Of a stretch of 64,000 nt of DNA, positions 24,854 through 32,852 are shown piece by piece. The DNA lies in the NCBI RefSeq assembly GCF_003259845.1, contig NZ_QLMJ01000001.1, positions 682,001 through 746,000 of the forward strand, written 5' to 3'. A model generated the notes under the pieces. It had not been told where the DNA came from and made no database searches. It saw nothing but the letters and a program-made list of their open reading frames with translations. Numbering within the stretch: the stretch's first letter is position 1; each line of letters starts with the position of its first letter. The position numbers and the translations under genes are program-made. Source of the DNA: Actinoplanes lutulentus. Lineage in GTDB: Bacteria; Actinomycetota; Actinomycetes; Mycobacteriales; Micromonosporaceae.

Positions 24854-25818
24854 GAAAGCTCCTCAGAGGCAGAGGCAGAGGCAGAAGCAGAAGCAGAAGC
24901 GGTCAGTGCGCTGTAGGTGTCGGGCCGGCGCGTGGCCAGGAACGGGAACAACGTCAGCCAGTCGGTGCGCTGCGCGAGATCCAGCGTCGCGACCAGCACG
25001 GCGTCGGCGTCGCGGGGCGCCCGCACGACAACCCGGCCGTAGGGGTCGCTGATGAACGACGAGCCGTAGAACGTGACCAGACCTTCGTTGCCCCACCGGT
25101 TCGGGACGACCATGAACAGACCGTTGGCGATGCCGTTCGCAACGATCACCTGCCGCCACAGCGGCTCGGTGTCGAAATCCGGGTGGTCCGGCTCGGAGCC
25201 GATCGCGGTCGGGTAGGCGAGCAGCTCGGCTCCGCCGAGCGAATAGGCGCGAGCCACTTCCGGGAACCATTCGTCCCAGCAGGTCGGCATGCCCAGGCGC
25301 GGCGCGCCTTCAAGATCCAATTCCCAGACCGGGTACGCGTGACCGCCCGTGCCGGGCCGGAAATACGTGTCCTCGTAATACCCCGCCGTGACGGGGATGT
25401 GCAGTTTGCGGGTCCGGCCGATGATCGTCCCGTCCGGCGCCACCAGGATGCTCGTGTTGAAGCCGAGGCCGTCGCCGTCGTCCGCCTTCTCGTACAGGGA
25501 CGCGTGCACGAACAGCCCGTGCTCAGCGGCGGCCCGGGCGGCGAACGTGTAGGTCGGCCCACTCTCCAGGTCCTCCGCCAGGTCGGACGGTGTGCCGACG
25601 GGCAACGTGTCGGCGGGGTACCGCATCAGGGTCAGCTCGGGCAGGAACACTACCTTCGCCCCCTCGGCCGCGGCTGAGGCGATGCCGTCGTCCAGGACGG
25701 CGAGGTGTTCGGCCGGGTCGGCGTGCCAGCGGGTCTGCACGAGCGCGACGGTCAGCGGCCGGTCCTCGGAGCTGACCCGGGCCAGCGACGGCAATCGCGA
25801 GGCGACGATGGTCTTCAT
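24850..25818 (-). CDS. aguB: N-carbamoylputrescine amidase (nitrilase superfamily)
   Basis: A 322-residue carbon-nitrogen hydrolase. The catalytic triad is visible as Glu in FLPELTL, Lys in TRKLHIP and Cys in PTCWDEWFPE; YYEDTYFRPG and the later NRWGNEG fit the AguB branch. It hydrolyses N-carbamoylputrescine to putrescine, CO2 and ammonia, the step after agmatine deiminase, which is encoded immediately upstream. ATG at 25818 overlaps the deiminase stop. The last 20 residues are an Ala-Ser tail made by a hexanucleotide repeat, not part of the fold. Confidence 0.88.
   Translation of the reverse strand: MKTIVASRLPSLARVSSEDRPLTVALVQTRWHADPAEHLAVLDDGIASAAAEGAKVVFLPELTLMRYPADTLPVGTPSDLAEDLESGPTYTFAARAAAEHGLFVHASLYEKADDGDGLGFNTSILVAPDGTIIGRTRKLHIPVTAGYYEDTYFRPGTGGHAYPVWELDLEGAPRLGMPTCWDEWFPEVARAYSLGGAELLAYPTAIGSEPDHPDFDTEPLWRQVIVANGIANGLFMVVPNRWGNEGLVTFYGSSFISDPYGRVVVRAPRDADAVLVATLDLAQRTDWLTLFPFLATRRPDTYSALTASASASASASASEELS
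24865..24900. repeat. Six 6-bp tandem repeats at the aguB 3' end
   Basis: Three AGAGGC followed by three AGAAGC, encoding (Ala-Ser)n on the minus strand just before the aguB stop. The split into two blocks suggests stepwise expansion. Hexamer changes keep the frame, so the tail can vary in length without loss of the overlapping ddaH start. Confidence 0.9.
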
Positions 25819-26870
25819 GCGTTCCCTCCGGGAAGTGCGGGCTGTTGCTGGGTGATGCAGTGGACGCCGCCGCCCCGGGCGAACAGCACCCGCGCGCCGA
25901 CCGGCACGATCGTGCGGCCCGGGTATGCGCCGGCCAGGACGTCGAGGGCCTCGTCGTCGTTCGGGTCGTCGAACGAGCACGCGATGACGGCCCCGTTCAC
26001 GGCGAAGTGGTTCACGTAGCTGTAGTCGACGAAACCGTGCTCGTCGGTGAGCGTCTTCGGGGCGGGCAGTTCGGTGAGCCGCAGCGGACGGCCGGCGGCG
26101 TCCACTGATGAGGCCAGCACCGAACGGATCTCGGCCATCACCGCGTGATCCGGGTGCTCCTCGCTGCGCTGGTCGTGGATCAGCACCTCACCCGGCGCGG
26201 TGAATGTCGCGACGATGTCGACGTGCCCGCGGGTCCCGTAGGTCGCGCTGTCCCGGGTCAGCCCCCGGGGCAGCCAGATCACCTTGCGGGCGCCGACCCT
26301 ACGGGCCAGCTCGGCCTCCACGCCGGCCTTGGTCCAGCCCGGGTTCCGCTCCGGGTCGAGCTGCACGGTCTCGGTGACCAGGAACGTCCCCTCGCCGTCG
26401 GTGTGCAGCCCGCCGCCCTCGTTCACCAGCGCCGAGGCGATCCGGGCCGCGCCGCTGGCGGTGGTGGCGACCTCACTGGCGTACGCGTCGAACTCCCAGC
26501 GCGCCCACTCCTGCTGTCCCCAGCCGTTGAAGACCCAGTTCACCGCGCCGAGCCCGTGGTTTCCCACCACGAATGTCGGGCCGGAGTCGCGGTACCAGGC
26601 GTCGTCCAGCTCGCACTCGTGCAGCTCGATGTCGCCGGCGAGACGCCGCTGCGCCTCGGCCCGTCCTTCGGCGGTGACCAGCATCGACAGCGGTTCGTGC
26701 GCGGCCACCGCGTTGGCGACCTCGGCCCACGCCGTCCACGCCTCGTCCGCCTCGGACGGGGTGTCGCCGAGCGTGTACGCCGCCGACGGCCAGGCCATCC
26801 AGGCACGCTCGTGCGGCTCGGTCTCGGCCGGCATCCGCCAGTTCTCGTTCTGGTCAAGCCCCGGGCTCAT
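25815..26870 (-). CDS. aguA: Agmatine deiminase
   Basis: A 351-residue pentein-fold deiminase that converts agmatine to N-carbamoylputrescine. Landmarks are WMAWPS, DDAWYRDSGPTFVV (substrate-binding acidic residues), LVNEGGGLHTDGEG, the histidine in TRGHVDIVA and the cysteine nucleophile in GGGVHCITQQQPALP at the carboxy end. Length is close to that of known bacterial AguA. The start ATG at 26870 forms ATGA with the stop of the TetR gene. Together with aguB it forms the two-step agmatine-to-putrescine route. Confidence 0.92.
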   Translation of the reverse strand: MSPGLDQNENWRMPAETEPHERAWMAWPSAAYTLGDTPSEADEAWTAWAEVANAVAAHEPLSMLVTAEGRAEAQRRLAGDIELHECELDDAWYRDSGPTFVVGNHGLGAVNWVFNGWGQQEWARWEFDAYASEVATTASGAARIASALVNEGGGLHTDGEGTFLVTETVQLDPERNPGWTKAGVEAELARRVGARKVIWLPRGLTRDSATYGTRGHVDIVATFTAPGEVLIHDQRSEEHPDHAVMAEIRSVLASSVDAAGRPLRLTELPAPKTLTDEHGFVDYSYVNHFAVNGAVIACSFDDPNDDEALDVLAGAYPGRTIVPVGARVLFARGGGVHCITQQQPALPGGNA

Positions 26871-27463
26871 GCGTTTCTCCAGGGCAGCTGCGGGTTGACG
26901 AAGCGGCGGACGATCGCCATGGCGGCGTCGTGGTCGATCGGGCGGTACCCGATGACGACCCGGATGGTCAGGCCGTCGAGCAGCGCCGAAACGCCCTCGA
27001 CGATCGGGTCGACGTCGAGGTCGGCGGGAAGCTCGCCGCGGCCGATCGCGTACCGAAGTGTCTCGCGAAGCAGGCCCTGCCAGTCGCTCTCCAGTTCGGT
27101 GATCAGCTTGTGGAAGTCCTCGGAGTGCACCGCCTCGTTCCAGGCGCCGAGCCAGAGCAGCAGACCGCTGTCGTCCAGGCCGGTGGGCGCGCCGGTGTCG
27201 AGCAGCCACTCCCAGCGTTCCCGGCCGGACTCCATGGTCGCGAAAGCCTCGTAGATACGCGTCCGCAGATCCTGCTCGACGATCCGCATCGACGCCGTGA
27301 ACAGGTCGTTCTTGGACTCGAAGTAGTAGAGCAGGTGAGCCCCGGTCATCCCGAGACTCGCGCCGATGTCGGAGAGCCGGACGTTGTGCACGCCCTGGAC
27401 GCTCAGCGGGCGGATCGCCGCGCGGGCGATCTCCGCTTTCTTGCCCTGCCGTTTGGTGCTCAT
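26867..27463 (-). CDS. TetR-family regulator of the guanidino operon
   Basis: A 198-residue regulator. The helix-turn-helix spans VRLSDIGASLGMTGAHLLYYF, then ESKNDLF; the ligand domain ends ALLDGLTIRVVIGYRPIDHD. BetI-like in layout. It is embedded in the operon between the second ABC ATPase and aguA, overlapping both by 4 nt, so it would be autoregulated from the promoter ahead of the binding-protein gene at 32.3 kb. A polyamine or guanidino ligand is inferred. Confidence 0.85.
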   Translation of the reverse strand: MSTKRQGKKAEIARAAIRPLSVQGVHNVRLSDIGASLGMTGAHLLYYFESKNDLFTASMRIVEQDLRTRIYEAFATMESGRERWEWLLDTGAPTGLDDSGLLLWLGAWNEAVHSEDFHKLITELESDWQGLLRETLRYAIGRGELPADLDVDPIVEGVSALLDGLTIRVVIGYRPIDHDAAMAIVRRFVNPQLPWRNA

Positions 27464-28242
27464 CGGACTGATTCCTCCGTGCTGCCGGGCAGTGTGGGCG
27501 CCGCGGCGATCAGTTCGGCGGTGTACGGGTCGGACGGTGCCGCGAACAGCTCGGCGACCGGCCCCTGCTCGACGATCCGGCCGTGGCGCATCACCACGGC
27601 GGTGTCGCACAGATAGCGAACCAGATCAAGATCGTGACTGATACAGATCAGGGTGACGCCGGTGCTGGCGCGCAGTTCGGCGAGCAGGTCCAGCACGCCG
27701 GCCTGCACGATCACGTCGAGCGCGCTGGTGGCCTCGTCGGCGATCAGCAGCTCGGGTTCGAGCGCGAGAGCACGGGCGATCGCGACCCGCTGCTTCTGCC
27801 CGCCGGAGAGGCGGTGCGGCCGGGCCTCGCGGATCTCCGCCGGCAGATGCACCAGGTCGAGCAGCTCGCCGACCCGGGCGTCGACCCGCTCGGCCGGCAC
27901 GACCCTGTGCACACGCAGCATCTCGGCGAGGGTCGAGCCGACGGTGCGGGCCGGATTGAGCGTGGTGCCCGGATCCTGGAAGACCATCTGCATGGCACGC
28001 CGGGTGGCCAGGTCGCGCCGGGCGCCGAGCTCGGCGCCGCGGAAACGCACGCTGCCGGCTTGCGGCCGGTTCAACCCCAATACGGTACGCATGAGCGTCG
28101 ACTTGCCCGACCCGGATTCTCCGACGATCCCGGTCGCCGAGCCCTTTTCGACGTGCAGGGTGACGTTGTCAACGGCGGTGATCGCGTGCTTGCGACGACC
28201 GAAACTGACCGTGACATTCTCGATCTCCAGCAGCGCGCTCAT
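27460..28242 (-). CDS. Oligopeptide/nickel-type ABC transporter ATPase (DppF-like)
   Basis: A 260-residue nucleotide-binding subunit. Walker A GESGSGKST near 39-47, Q-loop QDPGTTLNP, signature LSGGQKQRVAIARAL, Walker B LLIADEATSALD and switch histidine ISHDLD are all intact. DppF/OppF-like; shorter than usual because the carboxy-terminal oligopeptide-transporter extension is small. It pairs with the ATPase encoded upstream and two permeases. Confidence 0.9.
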   Translation of the reverse strand: MSALLEIENVTVSFGRRKHAITAVDNVTLHVEKGSATGIVGESGSGKSTLMRTVLGLNRPQAGSVRFRGAELGARRDLATRRAMQMVFQDPGTTLNPARTVGSTLAEMLRVHRVVPAERVDARVGELLDLVHLPAEIREARPHRLSGGQKQRVAIARALALEPELLIADEATSALDVIVQAGVLDLLAELRASTGVTLICISHDLDLVRYLCDTAVVMRHGRIVEQGPVAELFAAPSDPYTAELIAAAPTLPGSTEESVR

Positions 28243-29033
28243 CGAGTCACACTCCCCAGGCTTTCGCTGCTCTCGCGGCTTTCGCGGCTCTCGCGGCTTT
28301 CGCTCTTGAGGCGGCGGCCCAGGTTGGCGGCCAGGAGCTCGGCGGTGTACTCGTGGGCCGGGGCCGCGAGGACCTCGGTGAGCACGCCGGTCTCGACCAC
28401 CTCGCCGCGGCGCATCACCAGCAGCCGCTCGCTGACCGAGGCGACCACGGCCAGGTCGTGACTCACGAAGATCATCGCCATCGACCGGCGGGCGACCAGG
28501 TCCCGCAGCAGATCGAGGATCTGTGCCTGGACCCGGACGTCGAGGGCCGTGGTGGGCTCGTCACAGAGCAGCACCTCCGGTTCCGCGGCCAGCGCGGCGG
28601 CGATCATCACGCGTTGCCGCATGCCGCCGGAGAGCTCGTGCGGCCAAGCGCGCAGCCGGTCGGCGGCGCGGTCGATGCCGACCTGCTCGAAGAGCTCGGT
28701 GGCGGCGGTCAGGGCGTCCGCTTTTGATCGGCCCGGGTGGTGCCGCCGCCAGACCCGGGCGACCAGGTCACCGGCGCGCATCGTCGGGTTCAGCGCGGTC
28801 GCCGGCTCCTGGAAGACCATCGCGGTCCGCGCCGTGCAGGCGATCTCCCCGGTCGCTGTGATGCCGGCCGGGAGGATGCCGAGGATCGCGCGCAGGGTCA
28901 GGCTCTTGCCGCTGCCGGACTCCCCGACGATGCCGAGGGTCTCACCGGGCGCGAGGGCCAGATCAACGTTGTCGACCAGGGTCACGCCGTCCGCGCGTAC
29001 CAGGGAAAGGCCTTTGATCTTGAGGGCGCTCAT
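28239..29033 (-). CDS. Oligopeptide/nickel-type ABC transporter ATPase (DppD-like)
   Basis: A 264-residue nucleotide-binding subunit with Walker A GESGSGKSLT, Q-loop QEPATALNP, signature LSGGMRQRVMIAAAL, Walker B LLCDEPTTALD and SHDLAV. The carboxy terminus is a charged Glu-Ser-Arg tail generated by 9-bp repeats (residues about 246-260). ATG at 29033 overlaps the stop of the upstream permease. Confidence 0.9.
   Translation of the reverse strand: MSALKIKGLSLVRADGVTLVDNVDLALAPGETLGIVGESGSGKSLTLRAILGILPAGITATGEIACTARTAMVFQEPATALNPTMRAGDLVARVWRRHHPGRSKADALTAATELFEQVGIDRAADRLRAWPHELSGGMRQRVMIAAALAAEPEVLLCDEPTTALDVRVQAQILDLLRDLVARRSMAMIFVSHDLAVVASVSERLLVMRRGEVVETGVLTEVLAAPAHEYTAELLAANLGRRLKSESRESRESRESSESLGSVTR
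28261..28305. repeat. Five 9-bp tandem repeats at an ABC ATPase 3' end
   Basis: CTTTCGCTG, CTCTCGCGG, CTTTCGCGG, CTCTCGCGG and CTTTCGCTC in a row. On the minus strand they encode repeated Glu-Ser-Arg just before the terminal LGSVTR. CTCTCG and CTTTCG alternate, suggesting duplication of an 18-bp pair. Confidence 0.9.
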
Positions 29034-29824
29034 GCTCGCTTCCTCTCCTGAAGGGCGTCGCCGAGCAGGGCGAATCCGAGGGCGAGCACGGTGATCACCA
29101 GGCCGGGGACGACCGTGAGAAGTGCCTGCGTGGTGATGTACGGCTGGGCGGCGGCGATCATGCTGCCCCACTCCGGGGTGGGCTGCTGGATGCCGAATCC
29201 GAGGAACGAGAACGCCGCGAGGGCGGTCACCGCGAAGACCAGGTCCGAGGTGAGATAGATGAGCGTCTGGCGCAACGTGTTCGGCAGGACGTGCCGGACG
29301 ATCACCCGGGGTGCGCCGAAGCCGGCCGTGATCGCGGCGGTGACATATTCGGTCTGCCGGATTCGCAGCACCTCGGCACGGACCAGACGGGCGTAGACCA
29401 CCCAGCCCACAGCGGTGAAGCTGATCAGCAGGGATCGGACACCGGGACCGAGACTGAACACCAGGACGATCATCAGGATGTACATCGGGAACGCCTGGAG
29501 CAGGTCACTGATCCGCATCACGATCGCGTCGAACCAGCCACCGAAGTAACCGCAGATCACGCCGAGCGCGGTGCCCAGCAGACACGGCAGCAGGGTGGCG
29601 AGCGCGGCGACCGGCAGATCGATCCGGGCCGCCATCAGGATGCGGCTGAGCTGGTCACGGCCGAGTTCGTCGGTGCCGAGCAGGTGCGCCGCGGACGGGC
29701 CCTGCAGGGCCGCGACCACGTCCTGAGCGAGCGGATCGTGCGGTGCGATCCAGGGAGCGAGGATCGCGGCCAGCACGTAGAGACCCACCACGCCCGCACC
29801 GATCCAGAGCTTCGGGCCCTTCAT
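29030..29824 (-). CDS. ABC transporter permease (DppC-like)
   Basis: A 264-residue inner-membrane permease with an amino-terminal helix (IGAGVVGLYVLAAILAPWIA), the periplasmic HLLGTDELGRDQLSRI motif of DppC/OppC, and five further hydrophobic segments. The EAA-like coupling loop is in TAAITAGFGAPRVIVRHVLP. It forms the importer with the permease at 29.8-30.8 kb and two ATPases. ATG at 29824 overlaps the stop of that permease. Confidence 0.9.
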   Translation of the reverse strand: MKGPKLWIGAGVVGLYVLAAILAPWIAPHDPLAQDVVAALQGPSAAHLLGTDELGRDQLSRILMAARIDLPVAALATLLPCLLGTALGVICGYFGGWFDAIVMRISDLLQAFPMYILMIVLVFSLGPGVRSLLISFTAVGWVVYARLVRAEVLRIRQTEYVTAAITAGFGAPRVIVRHVLPNTLRQTLIYLTSDLVFAVTALAAFSFLGFGIQQPTPEWGSMIAAAQPYITTQALLTVVPGLVITVLALGFALLGDALQERKRA

Positions 29825-30765
29825 GCGCTGATCCTCACTCTCGGGTCGACGGCCGCGTTGATCACGTCGGCGATCAGGTAGAGCGCCACCACCAGGACCG
29901 CGAAGACGATGGCGTATCCCTGCACCAGCGGGAAGTCCCTGGTGCTGGCCGCGACGACCAGGCCCTGGCCCATCCCGGGCAGTCCGAAGGCGACCTCGAC
30001 GACGACAGTGCCGAAGAGGGCGTAACCGGCCTGCGCGGCCGTCACCGTGATGAGCGGCGGGACCGCGTTGCGGAGCTGGAACTGCCGGAGCAGAGCCAGG
30101 CCGCTGAATCCGAGGGTGCGGGCGGCCACCACGAACTCGGCCTCGTGCAGGTCGATCATCGTGGCCCGCAGGCTGCGGATCATCGGGGCGGTGATGCTGA
30201 TCGCGACGACCACTGATGGCAGGACCATCGCGAGGGCGTACTGGCCGGGGCCGTCGCCGACGCCGGCAACCGGGAACCAGCCGGTCGGCAGGGCGATCAG
30301 CCGGATCGCCATGATCGCGACCCAGAACGTCGGCAGACCGATACCGAGCGTGCCGAGGACCCGGATCACGTGGTCCGCCGGGCCGTCCGGGCGCTTCGCC
30401 GCCAGGACCGCCAGCGGAACCGTGACCAGCAGGGCGAGCAGCACACCGGCGATCGCCACGGTCAGCGTGACGGGCAGCTGGGCGACGATCTGGTCGGCGA
30501 CGGGCTGACCGGTTTTGAACGAGGTACCGAAATCGCCCTGGAGGATCTGCACCACGTAGTGGGCGTACCTCTCCCAGATCGGCTGGTCCAGGCCGAGCTC
30601 GTGGGCGATCCGGGCGACCTCGGCCTCCGGGGCCCGCGGGCCGGCGACCATCCGTGCGGGGTCGCCGGGCGCGAGGCTGAGCAGGAGCATGACCAGGAAG
30701 AGGATGCCCAGCAGCAGCGGGATGAGGCTGATCGCGCGGCGGGCGACGAAGGCGTACCGGCCCAT
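29821..30765 (-). CDS. ABC transporter permease (DppB-like)
   Basis: A 314-residue inner-membrane permease. The first helix (ISLIPLLLGILFLVMLLLSL) is followed by GDPARMVAGPRAP and LGLDQPIWERYAHYV, a family hallmark. The coupling loop reads EFVVAARTLGFSGLALLRQF. Start ATG at 30765, two nucleotides after the binding-protein stop, the only junction of the operon without an overlap. Confidence 0.9.
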   Translation of the reverse strand: MGRYAFVARRAISLIPLLLGILFLVMLLLSLAPGDPARMVAGPRAPEAEVARIAHELGLDQPIWERYAHYVVQILQGDFGTSFKTGQPVADQIVAQLPVTLTVAIAGVLLALLVTVPLAVLAAKRPDGPADHVIRVLGTLGIGLPTFWVAIMAIRLIALPTGWFPVAGVGDGPGQYALAMVLPSVVVAISITAPMIRSLRATMIDLHEAEFVVAARTLGFSGLALLRQFQLRNAVPPLITVTAAQAGYALFGTVVVEVAFGLPGMGQGLVVAASTRDFPLVQGYAIVFAVLVVALYLIADVINAAVDPRVRISA

Positions 30766-30767
30766 CG

Positions 30768-32285
30768 TCAGTTCTTCCAGACGGTGTCGAGGTAGTAGGT
30801 GCCCCACGGGGTGACGTGGGCGTCGTGCACGACGTCGCGCTGGCCTTCCAGCGCCGAGGTGTGCGCGAGAGCCACGAACGGGGCCTGCTCGAACCAGATG
30901 TCCTGAAGTTTCGTGACGGCGGCCTTCTTCTTCGCCGTGTCGGTGGTGGCGGCGTAATCGGTCAGCGCCGTGATGGCGTCGTCGGCGGGCAGGCCGGTGA
31001 ACATCGTGGAGGTGCCGGCCACGTACCAGGCCGGGTCGGCGACGTCCGGGGAGATCGCGTTGTAGCTGAAGATGCCGAGCTGGTATTCACCGCTGCTCTC
31101 GGCGGCGAAGGCGGTGGCGCTGTCGGCGGACTGCAGGGTGACGGTGATGCCGACGGCGGCCAGGTTCTGCTGGATGATCTGGGCCATCAGGGTGGAGCTG
31201 GGGTCGTTCGGGTAGACGAGGGACAGCGTCTTCGCCTGGCCCTTGAGCAGCTCCGTGGACTTCGCGGCGTCCAGCGTGAAGTACGGCTGGCTCGGCGCGG
31301 CCCAGTTCAGGCTGTTCGTGGGCAGGGCGCCGGTCGGTGCCACGCCGTACCCCTTGAGCGCGCTCTGGCTGATCGCGGCGTAGTCGATCGCGTACGCGAT
31401 GGCCTGCCGGGTTGCCACGTCGGCGAGGGCCGGGTCCTTCGTGTTCATCAGCAGCACCGGCGTGAGGTGCTGCGGCTGCGCCTTGACCTGGTCCTTCGGC
31501 AGCGTCGCGGCGGTCACCGGCATGATCTCGTCGGCCATGTCGAGCTGACCGGACCGCATCTGCAGGGTGATCGAGTTGGGGTCACTCGCGTACGTGCTGA
31601 CGACCTTGTCGAGGTACGGGCCGCCGTCGCGGTAGTAGTCCGGGTTCTTGGTCAGCACCACCTGGCCGTTGGCACTCCACTCCGACACGGTGAACGCGCC
31701 GGCGCCGATCGGCTTCTGCCAGTACTCCGCGGCGGTACGCCCGCCGAAGTCCTCCGGCACGACGCCCGCGGTGGCCCAGGAGAGGAACGCGGCCAGCGCG
31801 GTGTCCGGCGCGGCCAGCGTCATCTCGATGGTCTTGTCGTCGACGACCTTGGTGCTCGCGATGCTGGCGTAGGTGGCGCCGTAGTTCGCGCCCGCCTGCC
31901 AGGTCTTCACCGAGAACGCCACGTCGTCGGCGGTCACCGGCTTGCCGTCGCTGAACTTCGCGTCGGCGTCCAGCTTCACCGTCAGCACGGTGTCGCCCTT
32001 GCTGTACTCCCAGGACTCGGCGAGGCCCGGCTCAAGTCCGGTGCCGTCCTCGGTGGTCCGGATCAGCGGCTCGATCACGGCCTGCGAGATCTGGTACGAG
32101 GAGTTCAGCGTCTCCTTGTCGAGTTCGAAGCCTTCGAACGGGTTCGAGCGGACCACGTTGAGGGTGCCGCCCGCCTTCGGGGTGGTGGAGTCGCCGCTCG
32201 CTTCACCGGCGCCGGCACCACCGCAGGCGGTGACCGAGGCGAGCAGAGCGAGGGTTAGAGCAGCGGTGATGGCAGGACGCTTCAT
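30768..32285 (-). CDS. Extracellular solute-binding lipoprotein (SBP family 5)
   Basis: A 505-residue binding protein for a peptide/nickel-type importer. The signal peptide MKRPAITAALTLALLASVTAC ends in a lipobox with Cys21, so it is a lipoprotein anchored outside the membrane. Family-5 segments include LEPGLAESWEYSKGDTVLTV, FSDGKPVTADDVAFSVKTW and MRSGQLDMADEI. It is the first gene of the operon. ATG at 32285 follows TTGAGG at 5-nt spacing; a GTG six bases earlier would lie too close to it. Binding of agmatine or arginine derivatives is inferred from the downstream enzymes. Confidence 0.9.
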   Translation of the reverse strand: MKRPAITAALTLALLASVTACGGAGAGEASGDSTTPKAGGTLNVVRSNPFEGFELDKETLNSSYQISQAVIEPLIRTTEDGTGLEPGLAESWEYSKGDTVLTVKLDADAKFSDGKPVTADDVAFSVKTWQAGANYGATYASIASTKVVDDKTIEMTLAAPDTALAAFLSWATAGVVPEDFGGRTAAEYWQKPIGAGAFTVSEWSANGQVVLTKNPDYYRDGGPYLDKVVSTYASDPNSITLQMRSGQLDMADEIMPVTAATLPKDQVKAQPQHLTPVLLMNTKDPALADVATRQAIAYAIDYAAISQSALKGYGVAPTGALPTNSLNWAAPSQPYFTLDAAKSTELLKGQAKTLSLVYPNDPSSTLMAQIIQQNLAAVGITVTLQSADSATAFAAESSGEYQLGIFSYNAISPDVADPAWYVAGTSTMFTGLPADDAITALTDYAATTDTAKKKAAVTKLQDIWFEQAPFVALAHTSALEGQRDVVHDAHVTPWGTYYLDTVWKN

Positions 32286-32291
32286 CGGCAC

Positions 32292-32328
32292 CTCAAAATT
32301 TGAGTCGCGTTCAAACTTGCGATCAAAC
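32292..32328. promoter_or_regulatory. Candidate TetR operator ahead of the guanidino operon
   Basis: CTCAAAATTTGAG (32292-32304) is a perfect palindrome around a central A and overlaps the ribosome site of the binding-protein gene. Two direct TCAAAC copies follow at 32311 and 32323, 12 bp apart. The AT-rich repeats stand out from the local GC content. Assignment to the TetR protein of the operon is inference. Confidence 0.5.
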
Positions 32329-32401
32329 TAGGAGCGGGTTCGCGTCGCCGGGAAGATCCAGTAGCGCAACGTCATGGGGGTTTAACGGCCGTGAAACGCA
32401 G

Positions 32402-32439
32402 CGACCCGCGCCACCGTGGACGGTGGCGCGGGTCGTTTT
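32402..32439. terminator. Strong hairpin terminator between divergent-looking units
   Basis: CGACCCGCGCCACC and GGTGGCGCGGGTCG form a perfect 14-bp stem around GTGGAC, followed by TTTT on the plus strand. It lies just past the 3' end of the 98-residue minus-strand gene and upstream of the binding-protein promoter, so it probably stops minus-strand transcripts entering the operon. Confidence 0.8.
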
Positions 32440-32447
32440 GGCGTACT

Positions 32448-32471
32448 TTATTGGTCTTTTTATTGGTCTTG
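32448..32471. repeat. 12-bp duplication across the stop of the small hypothetical gene
   Basis: TTATTGGTCTT occurs at 32448-32458 and 32460-32470, period 12. The TTA of the second copy is the TAA stop of the minus-strand gene; the first copy holds a reserve stop in the same frame. Confidence 0.8.
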
Positions 32472-32756
32472 ATCGGGGGTTTCCTGGCGCTTTTTGAGGC
32501 GTCGCTGCTCCAGCCGGCGCCACCGCTCGTAGACCTCGGCGGCGGCCGCCTTCGGATCCGTCACGCGGCCCGCCTGCCACTGCCGGGGCAGGAACGACTC
32601 GGCGCCCAGCCAGAGAAGCTCACTCATCGGCACCGTCCCGCCGTGCAGCCGCATCAGCTCGGCCGAGACCTCGGTCGCGTGCTCGCTCCGCCGCCACATC
32701 TCCACCGGCGAACTGCCGTTCAACAGCTCGTCGCGATCGTCCGGGTGCAGTTCCAT
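32460..32756 (-). CDS. Small hypothetical protein
   Basis: A 98-residue basic, soluble protein that starts MELHPDDRDELLNGSSPVEM and ends in a charged helix (EVYERWRRLEQRRLKKRQ, then DQDQ). No known domain recognised. The ATG at 32756 follows GGAGGA at proper spacing, codon use matches the neighbours and a strong hairpin follows, which together argue for a real gene. It lies about 100 bp downstream of the PEP-mutase gene on the same strand. Confidence 0.65.
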   Translation of the reverse strand: MELHPDDRDELLNGSSPVEMWRRSEHATEVSAELMRLHGGTVPMSELLWLGAESFLPRQWQAGRVTDPKAAAAEVYERWRRLEQRRLKKRQETPDQDQ

Positions 32757-32852
32757 GAGAGTCCTCCGCCGTGGTCCATCCGGCGCGAAACCGCAGGTCA
32801 CCACGCCGGAGCGGCAAGAATCCGCGTCGCGCTGCCCGATGTCAAGTTCTTG

